Below, in pieces: positions 44,898 through 53,774 of a stretch of 64,000 nucleotides of DNA. Under the pieces are notes generated by a model that saw only the letters and a program-made list of their open reading frames with translations, was not told the origin of the DNA and ran no database searches. Location: the NCBI GenBank assembly GCA_002337085.1, contig DDFH01000007.1:1-64000 (forward strand), in the 5' to 3' direction. Each line of letters starts with the position of its first letter. The first letter of the stretch is position 1. Position numbers and translations under genes: made by a program. The stretch is from Hyphomonadaceae bacterium UBA1933 (lineage in GTDB: Bacteria; Pseudomonadota; Alphaproteobacteria; Caulobacterales; Aquidulcibacteraceae).

Positions 44898-46307
44898 TTA
44901 ATTATCTAACGCATTTTTAAGACGAACCAATGTTTCATCTCTCCCCAATAATTCAATAGTCGCGCTTAAATCGGGTGCTACTAATCCGCCGGTAAGGGCG
45001 GCGCGTATAACCGGTCCAATTTTTCCAAGACCTACGCCACGATCTGTTGCGATTTTAGTTATTGTTTCACTTATGTGCGTCCTATCCCATTGTATTAAAG
45101 TGTTCAATAGCTCTATTGCAAGTGCAATAACGTTTTTTCCCTCTCCTTCGACTAAAGTTTTAGACTTTTGATTAAATTCGAGTGGAATATTGGCGCGTAA
45201 AAAAGCGGTTTGTTCTAGTAGTTCACCAATTGTCTTTGCGCGTTCCTTTAAATCTTTTATTGCAGGTTCAATCAGCTTTATTTTGTTTTCATCAATAGAA
45301 ACATCTTGATTTTTCGCATATTCAAGAACCAAATTTAAAAGCCTTTTATCATCAGCAATTTTCATGAAATGCGCATTTACCACACCAAGTTTAGTAAAAT
45401 CTAAACGTGAAGGACTCTTCCCAAGTCCAGACAGGCTAAAAATATTTGATGCTTCCTTAAGGTCAACTATATCTAAATCACCGTGTGACCAACCAAGACG
45501 CAATAAATATGAATCTAAAGCTTCTGGTAAATAGCCCATATTTTCATATTCATTTACCGCAAGTGCACCATGGCGTTTGGATAATTTTTTACCATCTTCA
45601 CCATGAATAAGTGGAATATGTGCGTAAACAGGCCGTTGCCATCCCATTGCATCGATAATTACTGATTGGCGTGCCGCATTAATAAGGTGGTCATCACCAC
45701 GAATTATATATGTTACGCCCATATCGTAATCATCAACAACAACTGCTAACATATAGGTTGGTGTGCCATCGGTACGCAATAAAATCATATCATCAAGATT
45801 TTTTGCGATTGTTTTAACTTGTCCTTGAACCTTGTCATCAATTATAACTTCAATAGCTGGATCAGGGGCGCGCAAACGCACCACAAATGGTTTATCAAAA
45901 TCTTCTTTGTTGTCACGATAGGGAGAACGAAGTGCACGACCTTCTGCAAAAGCCTTGTTCCGCTCAATCTCGGTTTCTTCTGGCGTCATATAGCATTTGA
46001 ATGCAGCACCCTTTACCATTAGCTCATGGGCAATCTCTGCATGGCGTGCTGCGCGTTCAGATTGATATACAATTTCACCGTCATGTTTTAGCCCAAGCCA
46101 TTCCATGCCACTAATGATTGCATCCACAGCCTCTTGAGTTGAACGCTCTTTATCTGTGTCCTCGATGCGTAAAAGGAATTTTCCATTATTGCGTTTTGCG
46201 AATAAATAGTTGAACAATGCAGTTCGTGCCCCACCAATGTGCAAAAAGCCAGTAGGGGAAGGGGCAAAACGAGTTATTACATTTTCGATATTGTTGTTTT
46301 GGTTCAT
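44898..46307 (-). CDS. gltX: Glutamyl-tRNA synthetase, copy 1
   Basis: Class I synthetase of 469 residues. The HIGH-type motif is in PSPTGFLHIGGARTALFNY (H23) and the KMSKS-type motif is KKLSKRHG near residue 240. The C-terminal helical anticodon domain ends GPVIRAALTGG plus a short tail. The start codon shares two bases with that of the divergent comEC. A second glutamyl-tRNA synthetase gene lies about 3 kb away. Confidence 0.96.
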   Translation of the reverse strand: MNQNNNIENVITRFAPSPTGFLHIGGARTALFNYLFAKRNNGKFLLRIEDTDKERSTQEAVDAIISGMEWLGLKHDGEIVYQSERAARHAEIAHELMVKGAAFKCYMTPEETEIERNKAFAEGRALRSPYRDNKEDFDKPFVVRLRAPDPAIEVIIDDKVQGQVKTIAKNLDDMILLRTDGTPTYMLAVVVDDYDMGVTYIIRGDDHLINAARQSVIIDAMGWQRPVYAHIPLIHGEDGKKLSKRHGALAVNEYENMGYLPEALDSYLLRLGWSHGDLDIVDLKEASNIFSLSGLGKSPSRLDFTKLGVVNAHFMKIADDKRLLNLVLEYAKNQDVSIDENKIKLIEPAIKDLKERAKTIGELLEQTAFLRANIPLEFNQKSKTLVEGEGKNVIALAIELLNTLIQWDRTHISETITKIATDRGVGLGKIGPVIRAALTGGLVAPDLSATIELLGRDETLVRLKNALDN

Positions 46308-48423
46308 GCAAAAAGAATCCGGTGATACATCAAATAAGCAATTGCAAGTTGACTACTTGCAACACGACCTTGCTTTAGCAGACAATGAACAATTTAACAG
46401 TCCTAAAAATGCAATTTTGTATTTCGTAAATAATATTTTAGAAAAGAGAGAAATACAAAAATTCAACAACCAAATTGGGCTTTTTTTACCGATTTCATAT
46501 GGAATTGGCGCATATTGTGGTTTTGAATATTTTACCACATTACCAATATATGTTTCAGGAGTTATTAGCCTTGTTTTACTATCGATTTTAATTGCATTTA
46601 GGCTTGGAAATTATGCACGTATAACGCAATTCGCCCTCGTTTTTATGCTTGGTATTTTTATTTCTGCTATTCGTATGGAAATAGTTTCAACCAACACAAT
46701 TTCGCAAAATTTAAAAATTAAACAATTAAGTGGAACAATAATTGATTACGATAGAAATTATGATGAATTGCCACGTCTTGTAATGAAACCAGATATAATT
46801 GAGGGTCTCGATAATAATTATTTACCGCAAAGGATAAGGGTTAATTTGCCTTTAGAAGGGGATTATAAAATTGGCCAAAAAATTAAATGTAACCAAGGTT
46901 TTCTTGCGCCACCTTCTGGAAAGTTTTTGCCAAATTCTTATAATTTTGCACGTAAAATGTGGTTTAAAAAAATTGGTGCGGTTGGAAACTGCAAGAAGAT
47001 TGAAATAATTGATAATAATTCAAATGCATTAGGTGAATTTGACTACCTTTTAACAAAACTACGTAAAAATGCGTCAGAAGAAATATCCCAGGGAAAAATA
47101 GGTGGCGGTTTTGGTCTTCTTACCGCACTTGTAACTGGTGATCGCGCGTATATTTCATATTCAGAAACCCAAGTTATGCAAATATCTGGTTTGGGCCATA
47201 TAATCTCCATTTCTGGCCTTCATGTTGCATTGGTGGGCGGTATTGCATTTTTTTTAATCACAAAATTATTGGCAATGTGGGAGAGTATCGCACTTAGAAT
47301 AGATATAAGAAAAATTGCCGCAATAATAAGTATCTTTGTTTCATTAACATATGTTGTATTTACTGGTGCAGAAGCGCCTGCAATCCGTGCATTTTTTATG
47401 TCGTTAGTTGTTTTGGGTGCGATTATATTTGATAGGCGTGCAATTAATATGCGTGGTCTTGCGGTTGCCGCATTTTTCATCATTACTTTTGTACCAGAAA
47501 GCGTTTTTGATACCGGCTTTTTAATGAGTTTTCTAGCCACTATGGCTCTAATTGCATTGTGGGATGCCATAAATATTCGTAAATTTTATAAAGACATACA
47601 TCTTTTTTCCAAAATATTGGTTTGGTTTGCGGGTGCTTTATTGGTTAGCTTGGTTGCCGGTCTTGCAACAGCCCCACTGGTTTTGAATAGTTTTGGGCGA
47701 ATAAACCAATATTCAGTTATTGCAAATATGCTTGCCGCACCAGTCAACGACTTCATAATTGGACCTTTTGCCTTATTGGCAAGCTTCATGTCTTTATTTG
47801 GCATTGCAAAGCCATTTTGGGCGATAGCGGCATGGGGTTGCGATTTATTGATAAAAATTTCGCAATTTATCGCAACCTTGCCATATGCAGACACGCAATT
47901 TAACCGCTTGAATAATATATCGACAATTATATTTATAATTTCAATAACATGGCTATGTTTGTTAAATTCAAAAATTCGCTTTCTTTCTATTGCAGGTTTC
48001 GTAATTGGGGTAATTTTTTGGCTTTTTCAGCCTGTTCCAGTTGTTCTGATTGCAAGAAATGGTGTTGCAATTATTGCAGCTGAAAATGAATATTATGGAA
48101 AAAATCGCATTTGCTATAATAATGGCGGCCGTTTTTATGCCAGACAAATGATTGGCTATGTTGCATTAGATAAAAATGAAAGGGAGGAAATGGGCAATAT
48201 AGTTGATGATAAATATATAAATACATGCTCATTAAATGGTGGCGATTGGGAAGCGCATTACATAAAACTCAAAGGTACAACTCCGATACTATCGTTGACC
48301 TATGATAAGAAAACCTATGGCTTTGATAAAGAAAATGCCCTAAATGGGGCAATTCTATATCGATATGGCTGGAAATTAAGTCTTTATGAGCCAAAAGCAA
48401 GTATAACGCCTTGGGGTAAATAA
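46306..48423 (+). CDS. comEC: ComEC/Rec2-family DNA-uptake channel protein
   Basis: About 705 residues. After a polar N-terminus and a DUF4131-type OB region (about 120-240), the competence domain follows with SGLGHIISISGLHVALVGGI and TGAEAPAIRAFFMSL and many helices. ComEC carries single-stranded DNA across the inner membrane. The C-terminal metallo-beta-lactamase nuclease domain is not recognisable: no HxHxDH motif is present and only about 110 soluble residues remain. The ATG at 46306 overlaps the gltX start on the other strand; upstream starts would lie inside gltX. The ribosome-binding site is weak. Confidence 0.88.
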   Translation: MQKESGDTSNKQLQVDYLQHDLALADNEQFNSPKNAILYFVNNILEKREIQKFNNQIGLFLPISYGIGAYCGFEYFTTLPIYVSGVISLVLLSILIAFRLGNYARITQFALVFMLGIFISAIRMEIVSTNTISQNLKIKQLSGTIIDYDRNYDELPRLVMKPDIIEGLDNNYLPQRIRVNLPLEGDYKIGQKIKCNQGFLAPPSGKFLPNSYNFARKMWFKKIGAVGNCKKIEIIDNNSNALGEFDYLLTKLRKNASEEISQGKIGGGFGLLTALVTGDRAYISYSETQVMQISGLGHIISISGLHVALVGGIAFFLITKLLAMWESIALRIDIRKIAAIISIFVSLTYVVFTGAEAPAIRAFFMSLVVLGAIIFDRRAINMRGLAVAAFFIITFVPESVFDTGFLMSFLATMALIALWDAINIRKFYKDIHLFSKILVWFAGALLVSLVAGLATAPLVLNSFGRINQYSVIANMLAAPVNDFIIGPFALLASFMSLFGIAKPFWAIAAWGCDLLIKISQFIATLPYADTQFNRLNNISTIIFIISITWLCLLNSKIRFLSIAGFVIGVIFWLFQPVPVVLIARNGVAIIAAENEYYGKNRICYNNGGRFYARQMIGYVALDKNEREEMGNIVDDKYINTCSLNGGDWEAHYIKLKGTTPILSLTYDKKTYGFDKENALNGAILYRYGWKLSLYEPKASITPWGK

Positions 48424-48436
48424 TATTGCGTAACAA

Positions 48437-49105
48437 TTAGTATTTACGATATAAAGATACCAAAACCCCTTGAATGCGAACCTGGTCTGGGCCAAAAATT
48501 CTTGTTTCATAACGCGGGTTAGCCGCCTCAAGAGCAATTGACTTGCCGCGTTTGCGAAGCCTTTTTAGCGTTGCTTCTTCTTCATCAATTAACGCAACAA
48601 CAATGTCACCAGTTTCAGCATTATCAGTACGTTTAAGGATTACAACATCACCCTCAAGAATCCCTGCCTCAATCATTGAATCACCACGAACTTCAAGTGC
48701 GAAATGTGTTTCTGGACTAAGCTCTTCTTGTGGCGCCAAGGTTCCAATTTCATGTTGAATAGCGGCAATAGGGACACCGGCGGCAATTTTACCAAGTATT
48801 GGAATACCAAACTTTGGTGCACCAATTATATCCTTATTAGTAGATGCAATAACTGGTTTGAATGTTTGTTTTTGGGGGGCTGAGGTTGGGCTATTGGGAA
48901 GTTTAACAACTTCAAGCGCGCGTGCGCGGTGTGGGAGGCGATGCAAAAAGCCACGCTCTTCAAGGGCAGAAATTAAACGGTGAATTCCAGATTTGGATGC
49001 CAAATTAAGCGCCTCTTTCATTTCTTCGAAAGAAGGTGACACGCCATCTTTTTTTAAACGCTCGTTGATAAATAATAATAATTCTTGCTGTTTAGAGGTT
49101 AACAT
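48437..49105 (-). CDS. lexA: LexA repressor
   Basis: SOS repressor of 222 residues. The N-terminal winged helix (LTSKQQELLLFINERLKKDG, SPSFEEMKEAL, SKSGIHRLISALEERGF) binds DNA. The self-cleavage site is A109-G110 in GKIAAGVPIAA; the catalytic dyad is S143 (GDSMIEAG) and K181 (EEATLKRL). A long linker separates the domains, as in alphaproteobacteria. ATG 49105 has GGGGAG upstream; the earlier ATG 49117 adds four residues and lacks one. Two LexA boxes lie 60-90 bases upstream, so it is autoregulated. Confidence 0.97.
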   Translation of the reverse strand: MLTSKQQELLLFINERLKKDGVSPSFEEMKEALNLASKSGIHRLISALEERGFLHRLPHRARALEVVKLPNSPTSAPQKQTFKPVIASTNKDIIGAPKFGIPILGKIAAGVPIAAIQHEIGTLAPQEELSPETHFALEVRGDSMIEAGILEGDVVILKRTDNAETGDIVVALIDEEEATLKRLRKRGKSIALEAANPRYETRIFGPDQVRIQGVLVSLYRKY

Positions 49106-49164
49106 CAAACTCCCCATTAATGATTCTAATTAAAATGCACTTGTTTACATTCAAGAATCGAAAT

Positions 49165-49194
49165 GAACATATAAAGAACGTTCTATCTATGTTC
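49165..49194. promoter_or_regulatory. Two abutting LexA boxes in the lexA-gltX2 intergenic region
   Basis: GAAC-ATATAAA-GAAC (49165-49179) is directly followed by GTTC-TATCTAT-GTTC (49180-49194). Each is an exact alphaproteobacterial LexA operator, and they sit head to head with no base between them, making a 30-base near-palindrome. They serve lexA autoregulation and could also influence the divergent gltX copy, whose start is 109 bases away. Confidence 0.9.
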
Positions 49195-49302
49195 CTATAT
49201 TTTGTAAAGCCAAATTACAAATAAAATGTAAATTCCAGAATTTTATCTCATTTAATGAAATGTGTTTTTGCCATTTTAATAAATTAGGTTTATCTGGCTT
49301 AT

Positions 49303-50631
49303 ATGAAAGTAAGATTTGCCCCTTCGCCAACCGGGAAACTACATGTTGGCAATATTCGTGTTGCATTGATGAATTTCCTTTATTGTAAAATCAATAAAGG
49401 ACATTTTTTGTTGCGTATTGATGATACAGATTTTGTACGTTCTACAAAAGAATTTGAAAATGGTATTTATGCCGACCTTGAATGGCTAGGTATTAAGTGG
49501 GATTCATTGGAACATCAGTCAAAACGTGGCGATATATATGATAAAGCACGTGATGATTTAATTGCAAAAGGTCTTTTGTACCCATGTTATGAAACTGCTG
49601 AAGAGCTTGATAAAAAGCGCAAAATTCAGACTTCTTTGGGCAAACCACCAGTTTATGACCGCGCGTCACTTCAATTAACTGCTGAAGACAAGGCAAAATT
49701 AGAAGCCGAAGGACGTAAAGCACATTGGCGCTTTAAATTAAGCGGTAATCGTGTTTCATGGAATGACCTAGTACGTGGCGAACAGACGGTTGATACATCA
49801 TCAATGTCGGATCCGGTTCTTATTCGCGAAGATGGCGCCTATTTATACACTTTACCAAGTGTTGTTGATGATGTTGACCTTGGTATTACACACGTAATTC
49901 GTGGCGAGGATCACGTTACCAATACTGGTGCACAAATAGAAATTTTCGAGGCTCTTTCTGGAACCCGTCCTGAATTTGGTCACTTCCCATTATTGGTTGG
50001 TAAAGACGGTGAGGGGTTATCAAAACGTCTTGGTTCGCTATCAATTGAATCAATGCGTGGTGATGGCGTTGAACCTATGGCGATTTTGTCTTTATTAGCA
50101 AAACTAGGCACTTCAGATGCCGTAGAGGCAGTCAAAAGCATCGATGACTTGGTCGGGACATTTGATTTTGCAAAAATTGGTCGTGCGCCTGCACGTTTTA
50201 ATCCTGAAGATGTAGTCAGACTTAATTCGCAATTATTACATATTACTGAGTATGATGCGGTTAAGGCTCATCTTTCCGAACTTGACTGCGATCTTGGTGC
50301 GGATTTTTGGAATATTATCCGTGGCAATTTGCATAAAATTTCGGATGCCAAAATTTGGGCGCAAGTTATTAAAGGTGAAATCGAGCCTGTTATTGAAGAT
50401 ACAGAATTTGCTAACATTGCGGCTACATTGGTTCCTGATGAAATCAAAAATGATTCATGGTCTGGTTTTGTTGCCTTGGTTAAAGAAAAAACTTGCAAGA
50501 CCGGGAAAAATCTTTTTATGCCGCTTCGTCTTGCATTGACTGGGCAAGCACACGGACCTGATATGGCACAAATATTTGCCTTAATTGGTTCTGATAAAGC
50601 AAAAAAACGTCTTTCTGGTAAGACAGCTTAA
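49303..50631 (+). CDS. Glutamyl-tRNA synthetase, copy 2
   Basis: Class I synthetase of 442 residues. PSPTGKLHVGNIRVALMNF has the HIGH-type motif (H14) and the KMSKS-type motif is EGLSKRLGSLS near residue 238. It differs widely from copy 1, so it is an old second lineage and not a recent duplicate. Many alphaproteobacteria keep two such genes; one often charges tRNA-Gln with glutamate for GatCAB amidation, but which does so here cannot be read from sequence. The gene lies divergent from lexA and has no strong ribosome-binding site. Confidence 0.92.
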   Translation: MKVRFAPSPTGKLHVGNIRVALMNFLYCKINKGHFLLRIDDTDFVRSTKEFENGIYADLEWLGIKWDSLEHQSKRGDIYDKARDDLIAKGLLYPCYETAEELDKKRKIQTSLGKPPVYDRASLQLTAEDKAKLEAEGRKAHWRFKLSGNRVSWNDLVRGEQTVDTSSMSDPVLIREDGAYLYTLPSVVDDVDLGITHVIRGEDHVTNTGAQIEIFEALSGTRPEFGHFPLLVGKDGEGLSKRLGSLSIESMRGDGVEPMAILSLLAKLGTSDAVEAVKSIDDLVGTFDFAKIGRAPARFNPEDVVRLNSQLLHITEYDAVKAHLSELDCDLGADFWNIIRGNLHKISDAKIWAQVIKGEIEPVIEDTEFANIAATLVPDEIKNDSWSGFVALVKEKTCKTGKNLFMPLRLALTGQAHGPDMAQIFALIGSDKAKKRLSGKTA

Positions 50632-50694
50632 TTTAGATGCTGCTAGCAATAGGCTTTAGTTTTGGTTAATATGTTTAATATAAATTAGTTACTT

Positions 50695-51210
50695 ATGGAC
50701 GATAATCAGGATATTGGAATTTTATCGGAAGTAAGGAATGCAATTGGGGTTGAGCAATTAGACCCCAATATGCTTTCACGTGCGAACATAAATCCCAAAA
50801 CTGGTTTTGCGACAGACTATTTGAACGTATTTAACGAAGCAGTAATGCTCTTTGGCCTTTTAGGCGATATGCCAGAAATAATCGAAGAGTTGGAAATCTG
50901 GGAATATCTTGACTACAAAGAACATTTTCGCCGTTCTAGCTTTCAAGCGAAAGAGCTTGCGATTGCTGTTTACGATTTAATTGCCGAAGATGTTCGCGCT
51001 ATATTTGATAATAATAGTCGCGAATTAGGTGAGATGATAAAAAATGCGATTAATGAGGCAAAAGACTTGATTGCGCGCGGTGAAAATCTAACTGACTTTT
51101 CACAATATACTTGCTTTGAGCTTCAGTCCTGCATTCTTATTCTTGATGGTATGATTCATGGTAATGATAATGCCAACGTGCAGAATGATGTCGACGCATT
51201 ATTTGATTAA
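50695..51210 (+). CDS. Acidic protein of unknown function
   Basis: Protein of 171 residues, strongly acidic (rich in Asp and Glu) and predicted mostly helical, without signal peptide or membrane segment. No family was recognised. Segments such as FQAKELAIAVYDLIAEDVRAIF and ELQSCILILDGMIHG look like a folded helical domain. It lies 63 bases after the second gltX on the same strand and ends 13 bases before the convergent kinase gene. No ribosome-binding site is evident. Coding is supported by length and by protein-like composition. Confidence 0.6.
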   Translation: MDDNQDIGILSEVRNAIGVEQLDPNMLSRANINPKTGFATDYLNVFNEAVMLFGLLGDMPEIIEELEIWEYLDYKEHFRRSSFQAKELAIAVYDLIAEDVRAIFDNNSRELGEMIKNAINEAKDLIARGENLTDFSQYTCFELQSCILILDGMIHGNDNANVQNDVDALFD

Positions 51211-51223
51211 TTATTTGTTTTAA

Positions 51224-53662
51224 TTATGCAGCTTCTTCAATTGCGGCATATTTGGGCAAAGTGATATTTACACGTGTACCAACCCCAATTTTAGATATGA
51301 TATTGATGCTGCCGCCGTGCATTTCTGCAAATGCACGACATAATGCAAGCCCCAAACCAGTTCCTTGTGAAGCCTTTGCATGATCATTTTCAACTTGTTC
51401 AAATGCATATCCAAGGCGTGGCAAATATTCTTTATCAATACCAATACCGGTATCAATAACAGATAAAACTATATTCTCACCTTCTTCACGTGTACGAACC
51501 AGAATACGCCCCCCAGAATTTGTGAACTTTATTGAGTTTGACAATAGATTTATGATAATCTGTCTTACGGCACGTTGATCTGCATGAATTTCATCATTAT
51601 CATCAAGATCAGTTTCAATTATGATGTTTTTTTCCTCGGCGCGCATATCAAGCATGTGAATTACTTGCGATATTGTTTCCGACAAGGATACATTGCGCGG
51701 ATTGATGTTGAATTTCCCAGCTTCGATTTTTGCCATATCGAGGACGTCATTAATCAACTCAAGTAGGTGACGCCCGCTTGACAGAATTGATTTAGAATAT
51801 TCCGTATATCTCTTATCGCCGAGAGGACCATATAATTCATCAGCCATTATTTGTGAAAAACCGTTAATGGCATTAAGTGGCGTTCTTAATTCATGGCTCA
51901 TATTCGCAAGGAAGCTACTCTTTGCACTTGAAGCTTCTTCTGCTCGTACTTTTTGCATTTCATAGCTTTTAGCAAGTTTCAACGCTTCTTCACGTGATGC
52001 ATGTATTTCTTTTGTTGCATCTTGCAGTTTTCTTTCAGAAGCTTCCATTGCTGCTTCTGTTTGTTTATGGTCGCTAATATCTAGACCGATTGAAATCATG
52101 CGCCCACCGCGGGTTTTACGCTCAATCATTTTAAGCCACGTTCCGTCTTTAAGTAACAATTCTTGGGCGCGGTGATCATTGATATCACTTTTTTGTGATA
52201 CCACAGCTTTTGCAGCAAGTTTTGAAACTTCAGAATATTTTTGTCCAGGGTAAATTTTATTATCTTCTAATTCAAAGCGTTTTGCAAATTCCTGATTCCA
52301 AGAAATCAATTTACCTTCTTCACTCCAGACTGCGAACGGCCCTGATATTGCTTCAATCACATCCCTTACACGGCCTTCAATTATTGAAACCTTTGTCTTG
52401 TTTCCAATCTGTGAAGAAACATCCATTGCAACACCTGTAAGCAATAGATTTTTATTTATTTTGTTGTTTGGTGCTAGCTTTCCCCTTAGTTGAATGTAAT
52501 TACATATCTGTTTCTGCTCAGAATTATCGGTTGATTTTATTATAAATTTTGTTTTTACAACAATATCAATATTTCCAAATTTAGGGGCGTTATTTAGTGC
52601 TTCACGAAGTTTTGCACGGTCTTCTTGTGCGATTATCGGCATAAATTCATTGCTGTGATAAATACCGGCATTTTTAAAGCCAAATATTTTTGCCGACCTT
52701 GATGATAAGTATACTTTATCATCATATATGTCCCATTCCCATATTCCGCATTTGGCGCCTTCAATAGCAATTTTCAATCTGCGCTCTGCATCGCGAACTT
52801 TCGATTGTTGGTGTTTGAAATTTGCAGCCTGATCTTTGATTACGTATAAAATGCCAAAATAGGCAAGTATAGGCCCCATAAATAGTAAGGCATAATAAGA
52901 TAAAAGCCTTATCATGTATGAATGATAGATTGCCTGAGGCATCAAAGTATAAACATAAAACCCAGATTGGGTTAGTTTTGTTCCAATGAAATATTTTTCA
53001 CCGCTTAGCGAAGTTATTTCACCCATAGAATAGTCTTTGGGAGTTCGATTTTTAAAGTTTAGTGCCTGTCGAATATCACCAATTGAATTTAACTTTAGCC
53101 TATCAGAAGCTGATACGATGTGACCATTCTTATCGGCAATAATGGCATAAATATTTGGCTTTAAGCCAAGGTCTTTTGGCACAATCAAAGTTGCAGTTAC
53201 AATCTGTCCACTAGGATGCTTTATTGCCAATGCTGGTTTAAAGTTTGTTTTGGAAAGTGCAATTGTCCCAAACCAACCCTCATTAGTTGCAAGCACTGCA
53301 GCCGCACTAAGGGCATCAAGAACTACTCCGCTTGCTGTTGAATTATTGGTTGGCGTTCCATAAGCATCAAACACGCTTACATCACTAATTTGCGGCAAGG
53401 TGATTAAATTTCCTGCAACACTATTACTATCATTTAAAGCGGCGCCTGAAAGCCTAGCACGAACAATTAAAAATTCACGATCAATAACATTTCCTGCACT
53501 TTGCGCAGCATCAACCAATTCGCCAGAAATATCAGACTTATAATAGGCAAGATCGCTTTTAGCTTTTAAGGCAATCGCGGCGGCAAATATAGCGCAAATG
53601 ACCAATGCAACAGCAACGGACCATTGCCAATTGCTATTTGCACTATGCTTTTTATGCCCCAT
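51224..53662 (-). CDS. pleC: PleC/PdhS-type membrane histidine kinase with two PAS domains
   Basis: 812 residues. TM1 is at about 14-33, an extracytoplasmic sensor region spans about 34-245, and TM2 is at about 246-270. PAS domains lie near 290-420 (CGIWEWD) and 430-550. HisKA has H590 in NMSHELRTPLNAI with the PleC/DivJ-type continuation (YGPLGDKRYTEYSKSILSSG, LINDVLDMAKIEAGK). The ATPase domain shows NLLSNSIKF, DTGIGI and GTGLGLALC. No receiver domain is attached. This architecture matches PleC, which controls DivK phosphorylation in polarity. ATG 53662 has GGGGA upstream; the longer start at 53710 does not. Confidence 0.75.
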   Translation of the reverse strand: MGHKKHSANSNWQWSVAVALVICAIFAAAIALKAKSDLAYYKSDISGELVDAAQSAGNVIDREFLIVRARLSGAALNDSNSVAGNLITLPQISDVSVFDAYGTPTNNSTASGVVLDALSAAAVLATNEGWFGTIALSKTNFKPALAIKHPSGQIVTATLIVPKDLGLKPNIYAIIADKNGHIVSASDRLKLNSIGDIRQALNFKNRTPKDYSMGEITSLSGEKYFIGTKLTQSGFYVYTLMPQAIYHSYMIRLLSYYALLFMGPILAYFGILYVIKDQAANFKHQQSKVRDAERRLKIAIEGAKCGIWEWDIYDDKVYLSSRSAKIFGFKNAGIYHSNEFMPIIAQEDRAKLREALNNAPKFGNIDIVVKTKFIIKSTDNSEQKQICNYIQLRGKLAPNNKINKNLLLTGVAMDVSSQIGNKTKVSIIEGRVRDVIEAISGPFAVWSEEGKLISWNQEFAKRFELEDNKIYPGQKYSEVSKLAAKAVVSQKSDINDHRAQELLLKDGTWLKMIERKTRGGRMISIGLDISDHKQTEAAMEASERKLQDATKEIHASREEALKLAKSYEMQKVRAEEASSAKSSFLANMSHELRTPLNAINGFSQIMADELYGPLGDKRYTEYSKSILSSGRHLLELINDVLDMAKIEAGKFNINPRNVSLSETISQVIHMLDMRAEEKNIIIETDLDDNDEIHADQRAVRQIIINLLSNSIKFTNSGGRILVRTREEGENIVLSVIDTGIGIDKEYLPRLGYAFEQVENDHAKASQGTGLGLALCRAFAEMHGGSINIISKIGVGTRVNITLPKYAAIEEAA

Positions 53663-53774
53663 ATTCCCCACCGAATCTACTTTACCCAAAGTTAATATAA
53701 ACAAAGTCAAACTTAATTGTCCATTTTAAATTAAATGGAATAAATAGTTCGATCTTTTATATATATTCAAAAGA

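Noticed and set aside
46210..46305. Earlier comEC start at 46210
   Set aside because: It would place 32 extra residues within the conserved 5' part of gltX on the other strand; the residues read as the complement of the gltX HIGH region and resemble no ComEC N-terminus.
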